From Trametes villosa (Eukaryota > Basidiomycota > Agaricomycetes > Polyporales > Polyporaceae), in contig PUDQ02000003.1 in NCBI GenBank assembly GCA_002964805.2, positions 1 to 64,000 on the forward strand: a stretch of DNA of 64,000 nt, written 5' to 3'. This document shows, piece after piece, positions 51,459-60,667 of this stretch (position 1 is its first letter; each line of letters starts with the position of its first letter). The translations under genes were made by a program, and so were the position numbers. The notes beneath the pieces are model-generated. The model was not told where the DNA came from. It made no database searches and saw nothing but the letters and a program-made list of their open reading frames with translations.

Positions 51459-52670
51459 ATGTCGACAGAAGCGCTCCAAGGACTCATCGACGGGCAGGCC
51501 CACATCCAGGCCTCCCTCGCCACCCTCACCGCGACCCTTACGGAACTAGTCCAGACCCTCACCCCGCGAGCCCCGGCGCAAGGCGAAGCAGCCGAAGACG
51601 CCGCCGGCCCAGCTCCCGCCGCCGCCCCTGCAGTCGCTTCCCCTCCCACGCGTTTCCTGGATAAGGCCATCCAGAAGCCCACCCCGTTCAAGGGAACTTC
51701 GAGCGCTGATGCGCGACGGTTCCTTGCCGCCTTCACCGCCTACGCCATGTCCACGGGGCCCCTTCTCAACGATCAGGCGGAAGGCGGCTACGTAATCAAC
51801 GATCAGAAATGGATCGTCGCCGCCCTCACCTACCTCCAGGACGAAGCCGCCATCTGGGGAACACCCTACCTCGAACTGGTCGCGGAATCCACACGCGCCA
51901 AGCGCCCCTTCCAGGACAGTTGGAGCGAGTTCCGGAAGGCTTTCAAGGCGCGCTTCGAGACATCCTCTGAAGTGGTCGACGCGAAGAACGCGCTCGCCGC
52001 CTTGTGGCAGGGAAGCAAGACCCTTCCCGAGTACGCCGCCAAGTTCAAGGAGATCATGGGCCGCACCGGCTATTCGGACGCCGACCTCCGCGACCGTTTC
52101 TATGAGCACCTCGCCAGCAACATCAAGGACCTGCTCGCTCAGACCGAGCGCAGTACCGGCACCCTCGACGACCTCATCACCGTCGCCACGGACTTCGACT
52201 TCCGTGCTCGGCAGCGCAAGGCCGAGAAGGCACGCGAACAGGGCAAGCCGTCCTCGTTCCCCCGCTTCGGCACCACGACCACGACCACGACCCCGACCAC
52301 CCCGTTCAAAGATCCGAACGCGATGGACATCGACTCAACCCGCACCCGTGAGGCCTTCATCAAGTCGATGACAGGCAAGTGCTTCGGCTGTGGGTCGACC
52401 GCCCACAACAAGCGCGACGGCAACCACGAGCGTGACATCTGCGCGTGGTGCGGAAGGACGGGCCACCGCGAGGTGGTTTGTCAGAGCAAGTACATGGGTC
52501 AGCCGAAGAAGCAGCGCGTGGCAGCGACCGAGGAGGAGGCTCCCTCGGACACCGCAGCCGCCGCCACCGAAGCAACGGTGTCGGCCAGTCAGGTCGACAT
52601 CATCGCCCAGCTCCTTGAAGGGCAGAGGCAACTCGCCGCGCAGATCGAGGCGATGAAGCAGGCTTTTTAG
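51459..52670 (+). CDS. gag: Gag of element A
   Basis: Structural protein that forms the retrotransposon particle and binds its RNA; 403 aa from the ATG at 51459. An N-terminal helix-rich segment (STEALQGLIDGQAHIQASLA) is followed by the Gag core (FKGTSSADARRFLAAFTAYA, then WSEFRKAFKARFETSSEVVD and LPEYAAKFKEIMGRTGYSD). Near the C terminus are zinc-knuckle Cys/His residues in CFGCGSTAHNKRDGNHERD and ICAWCGRTGHREVVC. The last codons before the stop are GCT TTT TAG. The pol frame lies at -1 and is open on both sides of this point, which fits frameshifting at the T run. Confidence 0.9.
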   Translation: MSTEALQGLIDGQAHIQASLATLTATLTELVQTLTPRAPAQGEAAEDAAGPAPAAAPAVASPPTRFLDKAIQKPTPFKGTSSADARRFLAAFTAYAMSTGPLLNDQAEGGYVINDQKWIVAALTYLQDEAAIWGTPYLELVAESTRAKRPFQDSWSEFRKAFKARFETSSEVVDAKNALAALWQGSKTLPEYAAKFKEIMGRTGYSDADLRDRFYEHLASNIKDLLAQTERSTGTLDDLITVATDFDFRARQRKAEKAREQGKPSSFPRFGTTTTTTTPTTPFKDPNAMDIDSTRTREAFIKSMTGKCFGCGSTAHNKRDGNHERDICAWCGRTGHREVVCQSKYMGQPKKQRVAATEEEAPSDTAAAATEATVSASQVDIIAQLLEGQRQLAAQIEAMKQAF

Positions 52671-52675
52671 ATCGG

Positions 52676-55600
52676 GTGCGCGCAAAGGCTACGACGCCGA
52701 CACCCGCTGGTTTACGCACGGACATCCCCTCCCCGTCTATCTATGATTCGGTCTCCTCATGTACATTCATTATACCTGAAATAGACACGACCAGTTCGCA
52801 CTTCCGCATCAGTGTGAATCTCAAAGGGAGACACCGTAACGTAAACGCAGTAGCCATGATAGATTCCGGAGCCACGGGTCTATTCATCCATCAACGCTTC
52901 ATCGATCAGCATCACGTTCTGATCCACCCCCTCGCGCGAGCCATCCCCCTTCACAACATCGACGGATCACGCAACCGAGCCGGGAGCATTACCCACTTCG
53001 CACGTCTGGAGCTAGGCCTCGGATCGCACAACGAACGCACCGAGTTCCTGGTCACGGATATCGGTCCTGAGGACATCATCCTCGGACTCCCCTGGCTTCG
53101 GAAGATCAATCCGCAAATAGATTGGACAAATGGGAAGGTTGAGGTTGAAACGGACGGTCGGTCGGCGACCCCCGTGGAGGACCTCCCCCCGTTTGAGAAG
53201 ATCTCAGCCAATCGGCGCCTGAGAAGGCAGTGGCAGAAGCTCGGAGTTCTGGAGGAAGCCACCGAGGAACTCTGGTGCGCCGCCGGGTTCACGTACTCCA
53301 CCGAGCTCGCCGCCGAGGCCCACCGCGCTAAGCCCGCGAAGACGTTCGAAGAGATGGTACCGGAGGAATATCGCCAGTACTCCAAAGTATTCTCGGAACA
53401 GGAGTCTGAAAGACTACCCGAGCACAAGCCGTACGATCACACCATAGATCTGAAGCCTGACGCTCCCGAGACCCTCCGGTCCAAGGTGTATCCGATGCCG
53501 GTCAATGAGCAGGCCGAGCTGGACGCCTTCCTCGAGGAGAACCTTCGCAAAGGCTACATCACCCCGTCCAAGTCCCCCATGGCTTCCCCCGTCTTCTTTG
53601 TCAAAAAGAAGGACGGTAAGCTCCGCATGGTCCAAGATTACCGAAAACTGAACGACATCACCGTGAAGAACCGCTATCCGCTACCCCTCGCATCCGATAT
53701 CATCAATCGCCTTCGCCAATCTAAGTACTTCACCAAGTTCGACGTTCGTTGGGGCTACAACAACGTACGGATCAAGGAAGGCGACGAATGGAAAGCGGCC
53801 TTCACTACCAACCGGGGCCTGTTCGAACCCCGTGTTATGTTCTTTGGACTGACCAACTCGCCTGCGACGTTCCAGGCCCTGATGAACTCCATCTTCGGGG
53901 ATCTGATCGCAGCCGGGAAGGTAGCGGTATACTTGGACGACATCCTGATCTTTAGCGCGACGCTTGACGAGCATCGCAGGGTCACCCACGAGGTACTGCG
54001 GCGGCTCCAAGCCCACGATCTGTTCCTTCGGCCGGAGAAGTGCGAGTTTGATCAAACCGAGATCGAGTATCTAGGACTCGTGATCCGGCAAGGCGAAGTC
54101 AGCATGGATCCCGTCAAAATCCAGGCAGTACGCGATTGGCCCCACCCCCGCAACCTCCGCGAAGTCCGAGGCTTCATAGGCTTCGCCAACTTCTACCGTC
54201 GCTTTATCAAGGACTTCGCCAAGATCACTCGCCCCCTTCACGACCTCACTAAGAAGGATGCCCCCTGGGAATGGGGTCTCCGGCAGCGCACCGCCTTCGA
54301 CAAGCTCAAGGAAGCCTTCACCACCGAACCAGTGTTGGTGACCTGGGAGCCTGAGCGGCCAACTCGGGTAGAGGTAGACGCTTCCGGGTACGCGACCGGC
54401 GGAGTTCTGCTACAGAAGCTGGAAGACGGGCTGTGGCACCCCGTGGCTTTTCGGTCTGAGTCTATGACCGAGGCGGAACGGAACTACGAGATCTACGATC
54501 GGGAACTCATGGCCATCGTACGAGCCTTGGAAGACTGGCGCCACTTCCTGGAAGGGTTACCCGAACCCTTCCAGATCATCACCGATCATCGCAACCTCGA
54601 ACATTGGAAGACCGCCCAGAACCTTACCCGACGACAGGCCCGCTGGGCGCTCTGGCTCTCTCGCTTTGATTTCACGCTCACACACAAGCCGGGCACGGCC
54701 AACACGCAGGCCGACCCCCTGTCTCGGATCTCGGAGCTCCAAGTCAGTGATGCCGAGGACAACCGGGATCAGATCGTGCTCAGACCCGAGCGCTTCGTGG
54801 CCATTGCCGCCGCGGCGCTTCGGGTAGAGAACCCGCTGGATGGAAGGATCAGGGAGAGCAGTAGGAGGGAGGCGGAAGTCCTGAAGGGTTTGGAAGCCCT
54901 ACGGAAGGACGGGCCGCGGAAGTTGACGGATGGGACGTGGGAATGGGAAGAGGAGGGTGGGCTGGTGTACTACCGCGGTCGGTTGTACATCCCGCCCGAG
55001 GAAGGACTTAGGGAGGCCATCGTCCGGCAATGCCACGATGCGCCTACGGCGGGACATCCGGGCAAGCACGGGACGCTGGAGTTGGTAAGCCGGCTGTACT
55101 GGTGGCCGGGGATCAGCGGGTTTGTCGAGAAGTACGTCCTTGGGTGTGACCGGTGCCAGCGTTACAAGGCCGCCGCGCACCCCCATGCGACACTGCAGCC
55201 CCACGAAGTACCTGAAGGACCGTGGGTCGTCATGGGCGTGGATCTCATTACGGGTCTACCCTCGTCGAAGGGGTTCAACGCCATTGCCACGTACGTCGAC
55301 CTGTACAGTAAGCAAGTCCACCTGGTAGCCACCACCGACACCGTCACCGCCGAAGGGATAGGTGAACTGCACTATCAGACCATCTTCCGGCTTCACGGCA
55401 TTCCCCAGAAGATCGTGTCAGACCGAGGACCCCAGTTTGCCGCACGAGTCACCAGGGCCCTGTACAAGCGCCTTGGCATCGAAAGCGGTCTCACCACGGC
55501 GTATCACCCTATGGCGAACGGGCAGACGGAGCGAGCCAATCAGGAGGTCGAGCAATACCTCCGGATCTACTGCGACAAGCGACAGGACGACTGGGCGGAC

Positions 55601-56416
55601 CTACTTCCCACGGCGGAGTTCGTACTCAACTCTCGGGTACAGACGGCGCATGGACAGACCCCATTCGAAGTCCTATACGGCTACCGACCGGACTTCACCA
55701 TCCCGGCGGGACGCCCCACGCAGATCCCATCACTCGACGCTCGGCTCACCAAGCTCCGGGAAGCACGGAAGGAGGCGGAAGCGGCATTGCGCATGAGTAA
55801 AGAGCGCATGAAGCAAGCGTACGAAGACGGCAAGCGGAAAGCTCACACGTTCAAGGTCGGCGACCGGGTCTGGCTGACGGCCAAGAACATCCACATCCAT
55901 CAAGCCACGCCTAAGCTAGGACCTCGGCAGCTCGGTCCGTTCGAAGTCACTGAACGGATCGGAGACCTCGACTACCGCTTGGCCCTTCCCCCCGCCCTCA
56001 AGCTTCACGACGTGTTCCACGTTGACCGCCTATCCCCATGGAGGGGGAACGAGGTGAACGGACGCTTACCACCGCCACCCGAACCCGTGGAAGTGGAGGG
56101 AGAAGAAGAATACGAAGTCGATCGGATCCTGGATAGCCGTCGCTACCGTAACCAGCTACAATACCTCGTACGCTGGAAGGGGTACGGCGAGGGCGAGGAC
56201 AGCTGGGAACCGGCATCAAACCTGACCAACGCACCGGAAAAGGTAGCCGAGTTCCACAAGCGCGCACCCAGCGCACCTCGAAAGATCCAGGCCGTCGACT
56301 TCAAGAACCTTCCGTGGCAACCACGGGTGACCTTCACCGACGCTGCGCCTCCGGACCGCGACTGGGAGGGCGGACGCTTCCCGGGCCGTGGGTCCATCAG
56401 GGACGATGGACAGTAG
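52676..56416 (+). CDS. pol: Pol of element A (protease, RT, RNase H, integrase, chromodomain)
   Basis: One open frame of 1246 codons, in the -1 frame relative to gag. The first codon shown is GTG, so translation must come from frameshifting, not from a new start. Domains in order: aspartic protease with MIDSGATGLF (Asp near 63); reverse transcriptase with YPLPLASDIINRL and VYLDDILIF (YLDD near 419); RNase H starting VEVDASGYATGGVLL; integrase with the HHCC zinc finger (HDAPTAGHPGKH, CDRCQRYK) and DDE residues in MGVDLITGL, VSDRGPQFA and NGQTERANQEV; C-terminal chromodomain YEVDRILDSRR...WKGYGEGEDSWEP at about 1145-1198. The chromodomain places it among chromoviruses, which target chromatin. 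No stop interrupts it. Confidence 0.95.
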   Translation: MRAKATTPTPAGLRTDIPSPSIYDSVSSCTFIIPEIDTTSSHFRISVNLKGRHRNVNAVAMIDSGATGLFIHQRFIDQHHVLIHPLARAIPLHNIDGSRNRAGSITHFARLELGLGSHNERTEFLVTDIGPEDIILGLPWLRKINPQIDWTNGKVEVETDGRSATPVEDLPPFEKISANRRLRRQWQKLGVLEEATEELWCAAGFTYSTELAAEAHRAKPAKTFEEMVPEEYRQYSKVFSEQESERLPEHKPYDHTIDLKPDAPETLRSKVYPMPVNEQAELDAFLEENLRKGYITPSKSPMASPVFFVKKKDGKLRMVQDYRKLNDITVKNRYPLPLASDIINRLRQSKYFTKFDVRWGYNNVRIKEGDEWKAAFTTNRGLFEPRVMFFGLTNSPATFQALMNSIFGDLIAAGKVAVYLDDILIFSATLDEHRRVTHEVLRRLQAHDLFLRPEKCEFDQTEIEYLGLVIRQGEVSMDPVKIQAVRDWPHPRNLREVRGFIGFANFYRRFIKDFAKITRPLHDLTKKDAPWEWGLRQRTAFDKLKEAFTTEPVLVTWEPERPTRVEVDASGYATGGVLLQKLEDGLWHPVAFRSESMTEAERNYEIYDRELMAIVRALEDWRHFLEGLPEPFQIITDHRNLEHWKTAQNLTRRQARWALWLSRFDFTLTHKPGTANTQADPLSRISELQVSDAEDNRDQIVLRPERFVAIAAAALRVENPLDGRIRESSRREAEVLKGLEALRKDGPRKLTDGTWEWEEEGGLVYYRGRLYIPPEEGLREAIVRQCHDAPTAGHPGKHGTLELVSRLYWWPGISGFVEKYVLGCDRCQRYKAAAHPHATLQPHEVPEGPWVVMGVDLITGLPSSKGFNAIATYVDLYSKQVHLVATTDTVTAEGIGELHYQTIFRLHGIPQKIVSDRGPQFAARVTRALYKRLGIESGLTTAYHPMANGQTERANQEVEQYLRIYCDKRQDDWADLLPTAEFVLNSRVQTAHGQTPFEVLYGYRPDFTIPAGRPTQIPSLDARLTKLREARKEAEAALRMSKERMKQAYEDGKRKAHTFKVGDRVWLTAKNIHIHQATPKLGPRQLGPFEVTERIGDLDYRLALPPALKLHDVFHVDRLSPWRGNEVNGRLPPPPEPVEVEGEEEYEVDRILDSRRYRNQLQYLVRWKGYGEGEDSWEPASNLTNAPEKVAEFHKRAPSAPRKIQAVDFKNLPWQPRVTFTDAAPPDRDWEGGRFPGRGSIRDDGQ

Positions 56417-56427
56417 AGGGGGGGTAA
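56413..56427 (+). promoter_or_regulatory. Polypurine tract of element A
   Basis: GTAGAGGGGGGGTAA lies directly before the 3' LTR and overlaps the end of pol. Such a purine run primes second-strand synthesis. Confidence 0.75.
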
Positions 56428-56885
56428 TGTCGTGGAGACGACTAGACGCCCTGTATTTTTTCCATATTTTCCCGCATTTTCCCTGCTTTTCTACGGCCAT
56501 TCTACGGTACTTAGCACGCACTGGACTTAGAGTTAGAGAAGATAGATCACGAGACTCATCACCTGACCCCTACCTGCAGGTTGAGTGCATTATGCGCACA
56601 GACCACCTCTACGTTTGTACATGTTTGGCTCCCCTTGCTTAGTATATAAGGACCCCCTGTAGCGACCCTAGCCCTCATCTTGACCTCTTGGTCTTTGGGC
56701 TAGGTAAGCCTTGTTTTGTATTCGCTCTTATGTTCTGAATGTTAACTTGGTCTTTGGGCTAGATTCGCCGTGAGAACCTACGCTCAGGTGTTGTGAGACC
56801 TTCGTCCACCACCCCGGGAGTTAGATCGTTTTAGTTTTCGTAGTTGTGTGCAGTACCTCGTCGTGCCGGGCCTAGCTCCGCGACA
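56428..56885 (+). repeat. 3' LTR of element A
   Basis: Starts TGTCGTGGAGACGAC, ends CTCCGCGACA, and has TATATAAGG at 56643-56651. It differs from the 5' LTR at about ten sites, for example GGACTT preceded by CGCACT instead of CGCACG. Confidence 0.93.
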
Positions 56886-58426
56886 GGTACGATCCCACCA
56901 TCCAGCTTCGCATGCAGTCCGCGAACGGCGCGTGCGATTACTCCTTGGGGCTTGTTCGGAACGTCCCGTTCCGCGTCGCGGACATCGTCCTCTACCTGCA
57001 GGTCCACATCATCCGCAACCCTCCCTACGACATGTTGCTGGGTCGGCCATTCGACGTACTCACGCGCAGCGTCGTCAAGAACCTTGACAACGAAGGACAG
57101 ACCATCACCCTCCACTGTCCGAACACGGGACAAGTCGTCACCATCCCGACGCAGCCGCGCGGAAAGGCTCGATTTCGTGCTTAACGCGCCCGCGTCGCCA
57201 TCTTCGCACCTGTTCAAGGACGCGGACAGCGCGGAGGTGGCCGTGATCGTGGAAGTGGATGGCGACGCCCCTTTCATCAGTGCCTATACCCCAGTTACCC
57301 CTTCTGCCGCAGACTCGTCTATCTCTCTCTCTCTCTCTGCGCTCTATCTCTCTGCTTGCGACCGTCTCCCAGAAATCGCGGCGTCCTACGCCCTAGCACA
57401 AAACCCACAAAGCGAACCGGTTTCACGTCTCTCTGGCTCGATCTCTCTCTCAGCTTCGGACTCTTTCCCTGTCTCGGGAGTGGACCGCGTAGCGACGCAC
57501 TACTCCCCGAACCCGGCGCAACCCGAGGTTCGCGATACCCGAGCCACTCTCCCTCAGTTCGCGCTCAGGACGGAGGAAGGTGTGCGGGTCGTATACGCGC
57601 GCGAAGACCCTCGCGACACGGCGGCGGCCTTCATCCAGTCGAAGAAGAAGTACAAGCCCGTCGCGCAAAAGGTCCGCGCCGTCCTCGGCACCGTGCCGAC
57701 CCAGTTCCGCATAGAGCGCGACATTCGCGGCGACCCGCTCGCGAACATGCCCCGGCTCGATCCGCGCCCGCCGGAGTTCGTACCCATCGGTCGTTACACG
57801 CTGGAGCAGAAGGAGGCGTTCGACAAGCTCCACGGCGGCGACTTCCTCTGGCCAGAGGAGAAGCGCCTTCTCCATCACTTCATGACGCTACACCACGACG
57901 CTTTCGCTTGGAGCGACGCGGAGCGCGGGTGCTTCAAACCGGAGTACTTCCCGCCTGTAGAATTCCCCGTCCTCCCACACACCCCGTGGGTCGAGCGCAA
58001 TATCCCCATCCCTCCAGGGCTCTACAAGCAGGTCTGCGAGATGCTGAAGAAGAAGATCGCGGCCGGCGTGTACGAGCCCTCCAATTCCTCCTATCGGTCG
58101 CGCTGGTTCTGCGTTCTCAAGAAGGACGGGAAGTCTCTGCGCATCGTCCACAGTCTCGAGCCGCTCAATAAGGTCACGATCCAGCACTCGGGGGTCCCGC
58201 CTACGCCCGACTACCTCGCAGAGCAGTTCGGAGGACGCGCGTGCGGTGCCATCCTCGACCTCTACGTCGGCTACGACGAGCGGATGATCGCGGAGGCTTC
58301 GCGCGACCTCACCACGTTCCAGACCCCCTTCGGAGCCTTGCGTCACTGTACGCTGCCGATGGGATGGTCCAATTCCGTCCCCATCTTCCATGAGGACGTC
58401 ACCTACATCTTGCGACCGGAGATCCC
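56886..58426 (+). pseudogene. Broken pol fragment of Gypsy element B
   Basis: Starts abruptly after the LTR of element A inside a protease-region coding sequence: ACDYSLGLVRNVPFRVADIV, VHIIRNPPYDMLLGRPFDVL, then TITLHCPNTGQVVTIPTQPRG. Soon after, at about 57170-57184, the frame shifts and this reading meets a stop. The next open frame carries a spacer with a CT-repeat (near 57320-57345), then the start of reverse transcriptase: FLWPEEKRLLHHFMTLHHDA, WVERNIPIPPGLYKQV, SRWFCVLKKDGKSLRIVHSL, GAILDLYVGYDERMIAEASR and TFQTPFGALRHCTLPMGWSN. It stops at 58426 where the LTR of element C begins, before the catalytic YxDD region. Both ends are missing and one frameshift is present, so it cannot make a working polyprotein. 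Confidence 0.85.
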
Positions 58427-59107
58427 TGTTACATCCCGTGCGCCACCTCCGAAGGTTCGGACCTCATGTCCGCCCAGGTCCGCTCGTGTCCGCTCGTGTC
58501 CGCCGTACGTCCGCTCTAGTCCGCTACATACTTACCATGTCCGCCATATCCGCCATGTCCGCTCATGTCCGCTCATGTCCGCTCATGTCCGCTCATGTCC
58601 GATACTTACTCCGCTCCTTATCTACGGTATTGACTCGGAAGGACGAAGACAATAGCTTATTGTATTCGGACTTCCCTCTTTCGGACTTCCTTCCTTTTAC
58701 GTCGCTCCTTATTGTTTCGCCAGAACAATTAGATTACTTCTATAAATACTCGCCTGGATGTAGACTATTCCTCAGTTCGTATATCTCGTTGTAAAGCGTC
58801 TTATCCGCACTCAATCTACTTCCTCCGCCCTCCCTTCCTCTCGTCCGATCTCCTCCGCTCGTCCGCTCGTCCGACCCCCGACCTCCGACCTCCGACCTCC
58901 GCCCGTACCCTTGTCCGAAGTCAAGGACCCGACTTAGACTCGAGGCGTTGCTAATAGCCTCGCCGAAGTCCTTACCTTGTGCGTTCGTCCCGAGTCCAGG
59001 TCCGACCCGACCCCCGACTCCGACCTCCGATCCCCGACCTCCGTTCTCCGAGGTCCGACCCCGAAGTCCGACCCCGACTCGGTCCCCCGATCCGCACGGT
59101 CGTAACA
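58427..59107 (+). repeat. 5' LTR of element C
   Basis: 681 bp, starting TGTTACATCCCG and ending GTCGTAACA, so TGTTAC/GTAACA form perfect 6-bp inverted ends. TATAAATA at 58741-58748 is the likely promoter. It contains 10-bp tandem units (see next entry) and many GTCCG words. Confidence 0.85.
58557..58601 (+). repeat. 10-bp tandem repeats in the LTR of element C
   Basis: Four exact ATGTCCGCTC-type units lie end to end, with looser GTCCGCTC/GTCCGCC copies spread over 58460-58556. They lie upstream of the TATA box and could serve as enhancer repeats. Confidence 0.8.
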
Positions 59108-59137
59108 GTATATACGAACTCACCTCGAGTCTTCGTC

Positions 59138-60628
59138 ATGGACGTCAACCCGGACGATACCTTTCGGGGTTTCTCGAACCGGCGCATCCGCGTTCCGATC
59201 CGGAACCCCACTACCCCGCTGCACGGCGACTTTGTTTTGGACCCCCAGTTCTCCCAAACTCAGTTGCCGGGGCTGTTCTCCGACGGGTCTCCGACCAACC
59301 CTTTCCGCCCCGTCGACAATACGAGACCGGCCCAAGTCATCCAGACAGCTCCGCCGTTCATGGAGCAAGCCCTGGCCCCCGAACCACAAGGCGTCGAGCC
59401 GGCGGCGCAACCTCCGACTGAGAATGCGGTACCCCGCACTCCCCGCGGTGGTGCACCTCCGCCGCCTCCGCCTCCGTCGTCCGATCCGTCTACCCCGCCG
59501 GGTGGCGGACCTGGTGGCGGACCTCCTCCTGGGCCAGGCCGCTCCCCCAACAACCCCTTCCAACCTCAACCGTTCCAACCCGCTCCGCAGGACACCAACG
59601 CCATGCTCGCCGGGGCCATCGCTATGCTCTCCCAGACCCTTCGGACCACCGACAGGTCCGACAGGTCCGATAGGCCCTCCGAGCGGAGCAACGTCCGCGA
59701 GCCGGACCAGTTCGACGGAACGGACCCCAACAAGCTCCGCCTCTTCTTCGCTCAGCTGGAACTCGTCTTCAAAGCGCGTCCTCGGACCTTCAACTCCGAA
59801 GAGCGGAAGGTCACCTACGCCATCTCCTACCTCAAGGGGACCGCGCTGCAATGGTTCGAGCCGTACCTCCTAGAAGGCAACTCCGACTCTCCCCCGCTGT
59901 TCATGTCCGACTACGAGGCCTTCCAGGACGAACTCCGCGTCAACTTCGGACCTTACGACGCTTCCGGAGCTGCGGAGCACGATCTCATGAACCTCCGCAT
60001 GACCGAGAACCAGCATATCGCGAAGTACATCACTCAGTTCACCCGCCTCGCGACTCAGGTCCGCTGGGGCAACGCGCCACTCCGATACCGGTTCTACGAC
60101 GGACTTCCCAACCGTCTGAAGGACCGTATCTCCGAAGTCGGGAAGCCCGACACCCTCATCGGACTTCGCGATCTCGCTCAGTCTATCGACAACCGCTACT
60201 GGGAGCGGCGTACCGAGCAGAATCGCGACTCGGGCAGCTCCAAGTCCGACAACAAGTCCAAGGGCTCCTCCGACAAGACGCCGCGCAAGTCCGGGGGCTA
60301 CTCCGCGCCTGCCGCGCAGTCCTCCGGGGCGTCCTCCTCCAGGTCCGCCTCCTCCGGCACCCCGAAGTCCAACTCCGGCAACAAATCTCCTCCGAAGCCG
60401 TACGCGGACAAGCTGGGCAAGGACGGCAAGTTGACCAAGGAGGAACGTCAGCGGCGTTTCGCGAACAATCTCTGCCTCTTCTGCGGCGGCGCGGGGCACA
60501 CCGCCTCCGTATGTCCGAAGAGGTCTTCCTCCGCGGCTAAAGGCCGAGCGGCGCAAGCTGCTCCGCCTGCTCCGCCTCTTCCGCCCGCGGCGGCCAAGAT
60601 CGAGGCCGTCCCCGAGGCAAAAAACTAG
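59138..60628 (+). CDS. gag: Gag of element C
   Basis: 496 aa from the ATG 30 bp after the LTR. An N-terminal segment (MDVNPDDTFRGFSNRRIR) is followed by a Pro-rich linker (residues about 105-145), the Gag core (EPDQFDGTDPNKLRLFFAQL, RKVTYAISYLKGTALQWFEP, NQHIAKYITQFTRLATQVRW, YDGLPNRLKDRISEVGKP), a Ser/Lys-rich region and one CCHC zinc knuckle, CLFCGGAGHTASVC. The stop TAG directly follows the slippery sequence AAAAAAC. The ATG at 59138 is chosen because it follows the LTR at the usual short distance. Confidence 0.92.
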   Translation: MDVNPDDTFRGFSNRRIRVPIRNPTTPLHGDFVLDPQFSQTQLPGLFSDGSPTNPFRPVDNTRPAQVIQTAPPFMEQALAPEPQGVEPAAQPPTENAVPRTPRGGAPPPPPPPSSDPSTPPGGGPGGGPPPGPGRSPNNPFQPQPFQPAPQDTNAMLAGAIAMLSQTLRTTDRSDRSDRPSERSNVREPDQFDGTDPNKLRLFFAQLELVFKARPRTFNSEERKVTYAISYLKGTALQWFEPYLLEGNSDSPPLFMSDYEAFQDELRVNFGPYDASGAAEHDLMNLRMTENQHIAKYITQFTRLATQVRWGNAPLRYRFYDGLPNRLKDRISEVGKPDTLIGLRDLAQSIDNRYWERRTEQNRDSGSSKSDNKSKGSSDKTPRKSGGYSAPAAQSSGASSSRSASSGTPKSNSGNKSPPKPYADKLGKDGKLTKEERQRRFANNLCLFCGGAGHTASVCPKRSSSAAKGRAAQAAPPAPPLPPAAAKIEAVPEAKN

Positions 60629-60667
60629 TCCGCGGTCCTCCGAACTCCGTACCCGTCGAGGACCGCG
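60619..60667 (+). promoter_or_regulatory. -1 ribosomal frameshift signal between gag and pol of element C
   Basis: A AAA AAC heptamer at 60619-60625, in the right phase (gag codons AAA AAC), is followed by the gag stop TAG, a 5-nt spacer (TAGTC) and a perfect 10-bp stem: CGCGGTCCTC (60631-60640) with GAGGACCGCG (60658-60667), enclosing a 17-nt loop. After the heptamer the -1 frame is open through pol. Confidence 0.85.

Larger units (their letters stand above)
50252..56885 (+). mobile_element. Gypsy/chromovirus LTR retrotransposon A, complete
   Basis: A 6.63-kb element with LTRs of 457 bp (50252-50708) and 458 bp (56428-56885), gag at 51459-52670 and pol at 52676-56416. LTR ends are TGTCG...CGACA. 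The two LTRs differ at roughly ten positions, so insertion is not very recent, yet all frames remain open. Bases flanking the element (GCGAG left, GGTAC right) do not form a target-site duplication, and the right flank is the inside of another Gypsy element. This suggests recombination or deletion around the insertion. Confidence 0.92.
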
